Shown here in pieces: positions 1 to 6,347 of a DNA stretch of 6,347 nucleotides (its first letter is position 1; each line of letters begins with the position of its first letter). A program made the translations under genes and the position numbers. Where the stretch lies: positions 1 through 6,347 of the forward strand of contig JAJYJL010000518.1 in NCBI GenBank assembly GCA_021789565.1, given 5' to 3'. Under the pieces are notes generated by a model that ran no database searches, was not told the origin of the DNA, and worked only from the letters and a program-made list of their open reading frames with translations. Origin of the DNA: Acidobacteriota bacterium. GTDB lineage: Bacteria > Acidobacteriota > Terriglobia > UBA7540.

Positions 1-613
1 CGGCGAGTTTGCGCTTCAGTATTTCGCGCCCCCGCCGCAAGCGAGACTTGACCGTCCCTTCGGCAATCCCAAGGACTTCGGAAATTTCCTCATAGCTGAG
101 GTCCTCAATTTCTCTCAGCACCACAACCGCGCGATAAGGTTCTGCAAGGTCCGCGAGGGCACGTTTAACCTCGGCCTGGCACTCCGCCTGTTCATACACG
201 CTGTAAGGAGTCTCCCGCTCATTCCCATAAAAGCCAGCCTGCATGGTCAGGTGCAGCGTCTCATCATCCATGGAAAAAGGCTCATGGAAAAGACGGCGGC
301 GCCAACTCCGCCGATGATTGGAAGCTTCGTGTACGGTGATGCGGTAAATCCAGGTTTTCAGGCTGCTGTTTCCGTTGAACTGGCGAATGCCCCGCAGAAC
401 CTTAATAAGAACGTTCTGAAGAACGTCCGCGGCCTCTCCTTGATCAGCCACCATGTGGGAAATCAGGTTAAACAACGGGTTCTGATAGATCCCCAGCAGG
501 TAGGCAAACGCCTCCTCCGAACCCGCCTTCAACTCCGCCACCAACGCAGCTTCATCGCTGACAGCGGGAACCGTTTGATCGAGAGCGACACCTATTGAGC
601 GTACCGTATCCAC
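1..613 (-). CDS. ECF-type RNA polymerase sigma-70 family factor (3' end cut by window)
   Basis: This is an alternative sigma factor that would direct core RNA polymerase to a specific promoter set. The visible 204 residues hold sigma region 2 at about residues 30-103 and region 4 at about 147-204. Region 2 shows ADVLQNVLIKVLRGIRQF followed by the -10-recognition segment LKTWIYRITVHEASNHRR. Region 4 has the helix-turn-helix YEEISEVLGIAEGTVKSRLRRGRE. There is no region 1.1 or region 3, so it is of the short extracytoplasmic-function type. I chose the GTG at 613 because GAGGG lies 4 nt upstream. TTG at 544 or GTG at 541 are in-frame alternatives without a visible ribosome-binding site, and they would remove only a non-conserved N-terminus. 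The C-terminus continues past the left edge, where an anti-sigma gene could follow but cannot be seen. The regulon and ECF subgroup cannot be assigned from this sequence. The family call is firm; the start is less so. Confidence 0.93.
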   Translation of the reverse strand, partial: MDTVRSIGVALDQTVPAVSDEAALVAELKAGSEEAFAYLLGIYQNPLFNLISHMVADQGEAADVLQNVLIKVLRGIRQFNGNSSLKTWIYRITVHEASNHRRSWRRRLFHEPFSMDDETLHLTMQAGFYGNERETPYSVYEQAECQAEVKRALADLAEPYRAVVVLREIEDLSYEEISEVLGIAEGTVKSRLRRGREILKRKLA

Positions 614-617
614 TACA

Positions 618-622
618 CCCTC
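618..622 (-). promoter_or_regulatory. Ribosome-binding site GAGGG of the sigma factor gene
   Basis: Minus-strand GAGGG sits 4 nt before the GTG at 613. It is the only Shine-Dalgarno-like match near a possible start of this frame, and it decides the choice of GTG 613 over the later TTG 544 and GTG 541. Confidence 0.5.
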
Positions 623-651
623 AAGATAGCAGGTTAAAACACTCAGAGCAA
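623..651 (-). promoter_or_regulatory. Possible sigma-70-like promoter before the sigma factor gene
   Basis: On the minus strand a TTGCTC (-35-like, about 646-651) is followed after a 17-nt spacer by TATCTT (623-628) with a TG at the extended -10 position. Transcription would then begin about 3 nt before the proposed GTG start and leave no room for the GAGGG ribosome-binding site. Either the promoter call is wrong, or the true start is the downstream TTG 544 or GTG 541. This is a weak match and is listed mainly because it conflicts with the start choice. Confidence 0.2.
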
Positions 652-763
652 GCTCAAGTGCAAATCCATTCAGGAGGATTATTCCTTTGGCCTGCCGGCT
701 TAAAAGCAAACTTTAGGAACACTCCAAACGCTGCCTTCGGGCTGTCACCGTCAGGGGAATTTG

Positions 764-1051
764 TCACGAAGGAGACTTGGTAGCGGCTGCGTTTTCATCG
801 GCGGATGCAACGCGCAGCTCCTGCCTCAGGAGTGAAGGCACGAATGGGGAACAGCTGAAAGTGCGGCCATCCAGTTCAAAAGTAGGGACCCGCCGTCTGC
901 CGCTGTTGACGCGTAGGATGAACTCGACTGCGGCAGGAGCTTCTTCGATATTGATCTCTTCGAACTACAGGCCGCGTTCTCGCAGAAACTGTTTGGCGTG
1001 CCAGCAGTCAGGAAACCAGCGGGTTGTTTACATGCGGATTTTAGGGCCCAT
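764..1051 (-). pseudogene. Broken glutaredoxin-like thiol-disulfide oxidoreductase gene
   Basis: The frame starts MGPKIRM at ATG 1051 and ends at TGA 764-766, 96 codons with the stop, a normal size for a small glutaredoxin-fold protein. It is interrupted by TAA at 1028-1030 (codon 8) and TAG at 965-967 (codon 29). Read through, it gives TTRWFPDCWHAKQFLRERGL before the second stop and FEEINIEEAPAAVEFILRVN after it. Then comes GRRRVPTFELDGRTFSCSPF, containing the cis-proline VPT motif of the fold. Family members have a CPDC-type active site after the Trp; here the first Cys is Phe (FPDC), one base change from Cys. The first stop falls where a Tyr is common (YTTxWC) and the second where a charged residue usually precedes Phe. 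No frameshift is visible, so decay looks recent. Because TAA, TAG and TGA all serve as ordinary stops in the neighbouring genes, recoding is unlikely. An intact version would reduce disulfides in the cytoplasm. Confidence 0.82.
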
Positions 1052-1070
1052 AATTTTCCAAGCGCTCAAC

Positions 1071-1088
1071 CGACAGACTCGACAGACC
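1071..1088. repeat. Tandem 9-bp repeat upstream of the glutaredoxin relic
   Basis: CGACAGACT is followed directly by CGACAGACC on the plus strand, two copies differing only in the last base. It lies 19 bp upstream of the relic's start codon, where a regulator could bind, but nothing else supports a function. Confidence 0.5.
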
Positions 1089-1139
1089 GGTCTTCGGCCG
1101 GAGTTTTCCTCGGAACCCTGTCTTAGGGCTGCTTTGGAC

Positions 1140-1152
1140 CGAATTAAATTCG
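1140..1152. repeat. 13-bp AT-rich palindrome
   Basis: CGAATT and AATTCG flank a single central A, a perfect dyad with 6-bp arms. It is too tight to form a hairpin with a usable loop, so if it is functional it would be a binding site for a dimeric protein. Chance occurrence is quite possible. Confidence 0.35.
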
Positions 1153-1199
1153 AGAAAGGCGGAGGTGCCCCCACCCGAAAAAAGAATTCTCTGCAGATA

Positions 1200-1625
1200 T
1201 CAGGCCCGAACATGGCGAGCCGTTTCGAGGCGGCAGATTGCCCTACGCAGATCGTCGCGGGCCTTCTCAGTCTCAGGATCAGACTCGGGATGCGACTTCA
1301 GGTACTCTTCCACTCGCTTCCGCTTGTTCTCTGCCCGCTCGACATCGATATCTTCCCCCCGCTCGGCAATCTCAGCCAGAACAATTACGCGATCAGGAAG
1401 AACTTCGGCAAAGCCCCAGTGGACCGCCACGTAATGCTTGCTATCGTTCTGGCGATACTCGAGAGGACCGGTTTGAAGTTCGGTGATGAGGGGAGCGTGG
1501 CCGGGAAGAACACCCAGGTAACCTTCACGCCCGGGAATCGACACCTCATCCACTTCCTCTTCGGCAATCTTGTGGCCCGGAGTAACGATCTCCAGATGGA
1601 TATATGCAGGAAGTATGTCAGCCAT
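1200..1625 (-). CDS. atpC: F1Fo ATP synthase subunit epsilon
   Basis: Epsilon is part of the rotating central stalk. It binds gamma and the c-ring, and in many bacteria its C-terminal helices restrain ATP hydrolysis. The 141 residues match the usual length of about 130-140. The N-terminal beta-sandwich (about residues 8-88) contains GREGYLGVLPGHAPLITEL, the family hallmark. The C-terminal helical part (about 93-138) is highly charged and holds ERAENKRKRVEEYL then EKARDDLRRAI, consistent with the two-helix arm. The start is ATG 1625; the ribosome-binding site is weak (AAGAG close to the ATG). It follows atpD after 48 nt and is the last ATP synthase gene in the operon. No lesion is seen. Confidence 0.97.
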   Translation of the reverse strand: MADILPAYIHLEIVTPGHKIAEEEVDEVSIPGREGYLGVLPGHAPLITELQTGPLEYRQNDSKHYVAVHWGFAEVLPDRVIVLAEIAERGEDIDVERAENKRKRVEEYLKSHPESDPETEKARDDLRRAICRLETARHVRA

Positions 1626-1673
1626 AACTCTTGTTTGCAGGAAGCCGCGAACATCAAAGGGCTGCTTCGCTGC

Positions 1674-3182
<1,509 letters not shown>

Positions 3183-4043
3183 TTAGTACTCCAAAGCCTG
3201 TGCCCCGCTCACGACCTCAATGATTTCCTTCGTAATTCCGGCCTGGCGCAGACGATTCAGCTTCAACCGAAGCGATTCGATCAGCTCGTCAGCATTGTTG
3301 GTGGCAGCCTCCATCGCCGTCATTCGCGCTGCAAGCTCGGCAGCTTGCGATTCCAGCAAAGACCGGAAAACCTCGACTTCAACATAGCGAGGCAGCAGCG
3401 TTTTCAGGATTTGGGCCGGCTCTTGCTCGTAAATGTAATCCGTCAGGTATTCACCTTCCGGGGGCACGAGGGGTTCAATGGGCAGGTAGCGCTCCAGCTT
3501 TACGTTCTGGGTCATCATCGACTTGAACTCGTTGTAAACAAAATCTACAGCGTCCACCACCTCGCTGGTGTAAAGCTCGATAATCTTATCCGCCAGTTCT
3601 TTGGCGTGCACAAACTCCAGTTGCCTGAAAATGTTCACATATTCCGCCACCATCGCAACCGGCCGCTTGCGGAAAAAGTCGCGCCCCTTGCGGCCCGCGG
3701 CAATAAGAGAGACTTCCCGTCCACGATGCTCGCGAATATAGTTCTGGGCGGTGCGAAGAATGTTTGCATTGAATGCACCGCACAATCCGCGGTCCGCAGT
3801 CACAACCACCAGCAGGATTTTCTTTTCCGGACGGCGCGCCAGCAAAGGATGTTGCTGCTGCTCCAGCCGGCCAGCCAGGCTTTCAAGCAACGCCATCATC
3901 TGGTTGGCATATGGACGAGCGTTAAAGATACTCTCCTGCGAGCGGCGCAATCTGGACGCGGCCACCACCTTCATGGCGCGTGTAATCTGCCTTGTGTTTC
4001 TAACCGAGCCGATTCGGCGCCGGATGTCCCTCAAAGTTGCCAA
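3183..4043 (-). CDS. atpG: F1Fo ATP synthase subunit gamma
   Basis: Gamma is the central rotor shaft that couples c-ring rotation to conformational change in the catalytic sites. The 286 residues are typical. The N-terminal helix MATLRDIRRRIGSVRNTRQI and the C-terminal helix (about 225-286) form the coiled coil. The conserved TADRGLCGAFN lies at 82-92, AARMTAMEAATNNADELI at about 238-255, and the gamma signature ITKEIIEVVSGAQA at 270-283. The start codon is TTG at 4043. An in-frame TAA lies directly upstream (4044-4046), so no longer form is possible, and the TTG start gives exactly the family N-terminus. The gap to atpA is only 12 nt and the likely ribosome-binding site overlaps the atpA stop, which suggests coupled translation. 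It ends with TAA at 3183-3185. Confidence 0.98.
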   Translation of the reverse strand: MATLRDIRRRIGSVRNTRQITRAMKVVAASRLRRSQESIFNARPYANQMMALLESLAGRLEQQQHPLLARRPEKKILLVVVTADRGLCGAFNANILRTAQNYIREHRGREVSLIAAGRKGRDFFRKRPVAMVAEYVNIFRQLEFVHAKELADKIIELYTSEVVDAVDFVYNEFKSMMTQNVKLERYLPIEPLVPPEGEYLTDYIYEQEPAQILKTLLPRYVEVEVFRSLLESQAAELAARMTAMEAATNNADELIESLRLKLNRLRQAGITKEIIEVVSGAQALEY

Positions 4044-4053
4044 TTAAGTCTCG

Positions 4054-4057
4054 CCTC
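4054..4057 (-). promoter_or_regulatory. Ribosome-binding site GAGG of atpG, overlapping the atpA stop
   Basis: The minus-strand run GTGAGG contains both the atpA stop TGA (4056-4058) and the GAGG core, about 10 nt before the TTG start of atpG. Terminating ribosomes would cover the site, which fits translational coupling of alpha and gamma. Confidence 0.55.
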
Positions 4058-5588
4058 ACACTTTCGCGGCTTCGCGTTCCGCCTTGAACTTCTTCTTGTA
4101 CTCTTCCAGCATGCTCTTGATCTCAGCCCGCAACGAATCGTCAAGCTGCTTCTTCTCAACGATTTCCCTTCCAATTCCCGGGTAGGAGGAATCCATGAAT
4201 TCGTAAAGCCCGGCTTCAAATGGTCTGCATGCCTCAACTTCCATGTCGTCAAGAAGGCCCAGGGTTCCGGCAAGAATCGCAACGATCTGCTTCTCCACCG
4301 GCAAGGGCGTGTACTGGTCTTGCTTGAGAATTTCCGTCAATCGCTGGCCGCGCCGAAGCTGGGCTTGCGACGCCTTATCGAGGTCACTTGCAAATTGTGC
4401 AAAAGCCGCCAGTGCGCGGTATTGGGCAAGGTCCAGCCGCAATGTTCCGGCCACCTGCTTCATGGCCTTGATTTGCGCGTTGCCGCCCACACGAGAAACA
4501 GAGAGTCCGACGTTGATGGCAGGGCGGATACCGCTGTTGAACAGGTCCGTTTCAAGGTAGATCTGGCCGTCGGTGATGGAAATGACGTTTGTAGGAATGT
4601 ATGCGGAAATGTCGCCCGCCTGTGTTTCAATGATCGGCAACGCGGTGAGCGAACCTCCACCCAGTTTGGGGTTCATCTTTGCCGCTCGCTCCAGAAGCCG
4701 CGAATGAAGGTAGAAAACGTCTCCAGGGTACGCCTCGCGGCCCGGTGGCCGGCGCAGCAGAAGCGAGATTTCACGATAAGCCACGGCATGCTTGGAGAGA
4801 TCGTCATAGATCAACAGCGCATGTCCGCCCCGGTCACGGAAATACTCGCCGACGGCGCATCCTGCATAGGGAGCCAGATACTGCATCGGAGCAGGATCTG
4901 TGGAACTGGCCTCAACGACAACCGAGTACTTCATTGCCTCGTACTGTTCAAGCGTTTTGATCACCTGCGCAATCGTCGACCGCTTCTGGCCGATCGCAAC
5001 ATAGATGCAGATGACGTCGCCGCCTCGCTGGTTGAGAATGGTGTCAATCGCAACCGCCGTCTTGCCGGTCTGCCGGTCGCCGATGATCAATTCGCGCTGG
5101 CCACGACCGATAGGAATCATCGTGTCGATGCCCTTCAAACCCGTTTGAAGAGGTTCCCGGACGGGCTGCCGGTCAACCACGCCCGGAGCAATGGTTTCAA
5201 GAGGATTAAACTCGGTGGTAGCAATGGGGCCCTTGCCGTCGGTGGGCCTTCCCAGCGAGTCCACCACGCGGCCAATCAGGGCTTCACCAACAGGGATCGA
5301 GATAATGCGCTTTGTCCGCTTGACAACATCGCCTTCTTCAATCCGTGTATAGTCTCCGAGCAGCACCGCGCTGACCTGGTCTTCTTCAAGATTCAGCGCC
5401 AGACCCGAAACGCCATGGGGGAGCTCAAGCAACTCGGTCGCCATGACGTTCTCAAGCCCGTGAATGCGGGCCACACCGTCGCCAACGGACATGACCGTAC
5501 CAACTTCACTCACACTGACGGTACGATCAAAGTTTTCAATCTGCCCGCGAATAATCTCCGTAATTTCGTCTGGTCTGATTTTTGCCAT
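4056..5588 (-). CDS. atpA: F1Fo ATP synthase subunit alpha
   Basis: Alpha alternates with beta in the F1 hexamer, binds nucleotide at the non-catalytic sites, and supplies the arginine finger to the catalytic sites. The 510 residues match the usual 500-515. The N-terminal [20 protein letters not shown] is the segment that contacts delta. Then come the beta-barrel (about 25-95), Walker A GDRQTGKT at 170-177, Walker B ALLIYDD at 257-263, and the long conserved [20 protein letters not shown] at 279-298. The signature [10 protein letters not shown] lies at 356-365, followed by the arginine finger R366 in SRVGG. The helical C-terminus ends in a lysine- and glutamate-rich tail. The start is ATG 5588 with only a weak GAAAG upstream. 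It follows atpH after an unusually long 227-nt gap. No defect is seen. Confidence 0.99.
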   Translation of the reverse strand: MAKIRPDEITEIIRGQIENFDRTVSVSEVGTVMSVGDGVARIHGLENVMATELLELPHGVSGLALNLEEDQVSAVLLGDYTRIEEGDVVKRTKRIISIPVGEALIGRVVDSLGRPTDGKGPIATTEFNPLETIAPGVVDRQPVREPLQTGLKGIDTMIPIGRGQRELIIGDRQTGKTAVAIDTILNQRGGDVICIYVAIGQKRSTIAQVIKTLEQYEAMKYSVVVEASSTDPAPMQYLAPYAGCAVGEYFRDRGGHALLIYDDLSKHAVAYREISLLLRRPPGREAYPGDVFYLHSRLLERAAKMNPKLGGGSLTALPIIETQAGDISAYIPTNVISITDGQIYLETDLFNSGIRPAINVGLSVSRVGGNAQIKAMKQVAGTLRLDLAQYRALAAFAQFASDLDKASQAQLRRGQRLTEILKQDQYTPLPVEKQIVAILAGTLGLLDDMEVEACRPFEAGLYEFMDSSYPGIGREIVEKKQLDDSLRAEIKSMLEEYKKKFKAEREAAKV

Positions 5589-5637
5589 TTTTCTATACTT
5601 TCGACTGCTCCGAAGTCTGAAATTCCCTTTGCAGCGA

Positions 5638-5670
5638 GTTCAGATTTGCATGAAACCAAGCCGTCTGAAC
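5638..5670 (-). repeat. Inverted repeat with 7-bp arms in the atpA leader
   Basis: GTTCAGA (5638-5644) and TCTGAAC (5664-5670) are perfect reverse complements separated by 19 nt. The RNA could form a modest stem-loop about 50 nt before the atpA start. There is no T-run after it, so it does not look like a terminator. Confidence 0.4.
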
Positions 5671-5793
5671 CTTTAATTCTGTCTCTAAGCAGGCCACTTA
5701 AGACACGGGTCGAGTGACAAGCCGGGAAGGAAGAAGCTTCAGGTGCCTCTCCTTTCAGAACGATGCCTCACCTACCTGTGAATCATGAAACCA
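5649..5793. repeat. Spaced direct repeat CATGAAACCA
   Basis: CATGAAACCA occurs at 5649-5658 and again at 5784-5793. The match extends by a few bases if one inserted base is allowed (CATGAAACCAAGC against CATGAAACCAGC). The copies bracket 125 bp of the atpH-atpA gap. That spacer has no terminal inverted repeats, so a transposon with target-site duplication is not supported. Confidence 0.4.
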
Positions 5794-5815
5794 GCAAAAG
5801 GTTTTGATTGTCCGG

Positions 5816-6347
5816 CTATGCGGATGTCAACTGCCCATGAAGACGCTCAAGGTATCCCTGGGCGGATCCATCGTAAACTGTGCTGCCTACCCGGGCTTGA
5901 ACTCCTCCCAGCAATTTCTCCTCGCGACGGAACTTCATTTCAACTTTCTTGCCGGTTAACTCTGCAAACTTTCCTCGCAGCGATTCCTTCTCCTCCGGGG
6001 TCAAGTCCTGAGCAGAAAGAATCTGCACTTCGACGATGCCGAGGCGCTCGTTTACGACCTTCTGAAAAGACATCAGCACTTCTTCCAGCAGCGCCATGCG
6101 GTAATTTGCCAGCAGGACCCGGAGAAAATTGCCCGCCGTTACAGATAACCCGAGCTTTTGAATGATCGTATCGAGGATGCCACGTTTCTGCTCCATTGGA
6201 ATAGTAGGGCTGATCAAAGCCTGCTGCAGGTCCGCGTTTTCGCGCCAGAGAGCGGCGAAATCATCGAGTTCCTTTGATGCCGTGCTGAAGTCACCCTGTG
6301 GGCCCAGAACATCAGCAAGCGCCCGTGCGTATCGACTGGCAATCGCC
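5816..6347 (-). CDS. atpH: F1Fo ATP synthase subunit delta (5' end cut by window)
   Basis: Delta (the OSCP homologue) sits on top of F1 and ties the alpha/beta hexamer to the b-subunit peripheral stalk. The 176 visible residues begin AIASRYARALADVLGPQG, which aligns with the usual delta N-terminus, so only a few residues including the start codon lie beyond the right edge. The N-terminal helical bundle covers about residues 1-105, with NFLRVLLANYRM near its end. The C-terminal domain carries the family signature EEKLLGGVQARVGSTVYDGS followed by a final LERL helix. It ends with TAG at 5816-5818. It is in a different frame from the four genes that follow. The visible length predicts a full protein of about 180 residues, normal for the family. 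Confidence 0.96.
   Translation of the reverse strand, partial: AIASRYARALADVLGPQGDFSTASKELDDFAALWRENADLQQALISPTIPMEQKRGILDTIIQKLGLSVTAGNFLRVLLANYRMALLEEVLMSFQKVVNERLGIVEVQILSAQDLTPEEKESLRGKFAELTGKKVEMKFRREEKLLGGVQARVGSTVYDGSAQGYLERLHGQLTSA

Larger units (their letters stand above)
614..763 (-). other. Noncoding gap between glutaredoxin relic and sigma factor gene
   Basis: These 150 nt lie between the stop of the glutaredoxin-like pseudogene and the sigma factor start. The sigma frame stays open on the minus strand back to a TAA at 713-715 but has no recognisable sigma-like sequence before residue 1, so I read it as leader. I see no clear terminator hairpin and no second gene in it. Confidence 0.5.
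1052..1199 (-). other. Noncoding gap downstream of atpC
   Basis: These 148 nt follow the atpC stop. I expected a rho-independent terminator for the operon and did not find a convincing one: a six-T run lies on the minus strand at 1178-1183 but no stable GC-rich stem precedes it. A short imperfect hairpin (six-base stem with one G-T pair, AAGAC loop) lies at 1114-1130 without a T-run. Also present are a 13-bp palindrome at 1140-1152 and a tandem 9-bp repeat at 1071-1088. A frame open across this gap runs into the glutaredoxin relic but shows no protein-like conservation before its ATG at 1051. Confidence 0.5.
5589..5815 (-). other. Unusually long atpH-atpA intergenic region
   Basis: In most atp operons these two genes are only tens of bases apart; here 227 nt separate them. 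The minus-strand frames hold only very short ATG-led peptides (for example MIHR and MQI, each followed by a stop), so I see no gene. It contains a 7-bp inverted repeat (5638-5644 with 5664-5670), a spaced direct repeat (5649-5658 and 5784-5793), the palindrome GAAGCTTC (5733-5740), and a strong Shine-Dalgarno-like AAAGGAGAGG (5746-5755) with no ATG, GTG or TTG at a suitable distance. I found no convincing promoter or terminator. It may hold an internal promoter, an mRNA processing or stability element, or the remnant of an insertion; nothing in the sequence decides between these. Confidence 0.55.

Noticed and set aside
251..598. Plus-strand ORF of 115 codons
   Set aside because: It lies antisense to sigma region 2 and linker, resembles no protein I know, and lacks a convincing ribosome-binding site.
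964..1030. Stop-codon recoding (readthrough or a selenoprotein-like event) in the glutaredoxin frame
   Set aside because: The in-frame stops are TAA and TAG, not TGA, they do not replace the active-site Cys, that Cys is separately lost to Phe, and both codons end normal genes nearby.
1178..1183. Rho-independent terminator after atpC
   Set aside because: The six-T run on the minus strand is not preceded by a stem with a usable loop; only short self-complementary restriction-site-like palindromes lie before it.
1183..1202. EcoRI, PstI and EcoRV sites packed together right after atpC, resembling a cloning-vector polylinker
   Set aside because: The EcoRV-like part overlaps the natural atpC stop codon, the site order differs from common polylinkers by extra bases, and both flanks are ordinary bacterial sequence. 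Chance is the simpler explanation.
1028..1213. 61-codon minus-strand ORF starting MFGPDICREF
   Set aside because: It starts inside atpC, its first part has no protein-like conservation, and it ends at the first nonsense codon of the glutaredoxin relic; only its last seven codons belong to that relic.
4031..4282. Minus-strand 83-codon ORF near the end of atpA
   Set aside because: It is an out-of-frame shadow of the conserved atpA C-terminus and runs into the atpG start.

Overview
The window carries the 3' part of a bacterial F-type (F1Fo) ATP synthase operon on the minus strand. Read in the direction of transcription (high to low coordinates) the order is atpH (delta, 5' end cut by the window), atpA (alpha), atpG (gamma), atpD (beta), atpC (epsilon). 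These are the five F1 subunits in the standard bacterial order. The Fo genes (a, c, b) are not in the window and would lie upstream of atpH or elsewhere. Downstream on the same strand come a broken glutaredoxin-like gene and an ECF-type RNA polymerase sigma factor that runs off the left edge.

The organism is a bacterium of moderately high GC. The alpha and beta subunits and the sequence style of the glutaredoxin relic remind me of Acidobacteriota, but this is an impression from memory and not a demonstrated placement. All three stop codons are used as normal terminators here (TAG for atpH, TAA for atpG, TGA for atpA, atpD and atpC), so the standard bacterial code applies.

Right to left: 5816-6347 is atpH; 5589-5815 is an unusually wide 227-nt gap with no credible ORF but with small repeats; 4056-5588 is atpA; 3183-4043 is atpG, which starts at TTG; 1674-3116 is atpD; 1200-1625 is atpC; 1052-1199 is a noncoding gap; 764-1051 is the glutaredoxin-like pseudogene (two in-frame stops plus loss of the first active-site Cys); 614-763 is a leader region; 1-613 is the ECF sigma factor.

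The alpha and beta proteins form the catalytic hexamer, gamma and epsilon form the rotating central stalk, and delta joins the hexamer to the peripheral stalk. Every ATP synthase protein looks intact, with its diagnostic motifs. The sigma factor and the glutaredoxin relic have no evident mechanistic link to ATP synthesis. I did not find a new system. The most notable points are the decayed glutaredoxin gene, the wide atpH-atpA gap, and a 1,646-codon antisense open frame over the operon that is fully explained by codon alignment and codon choice.
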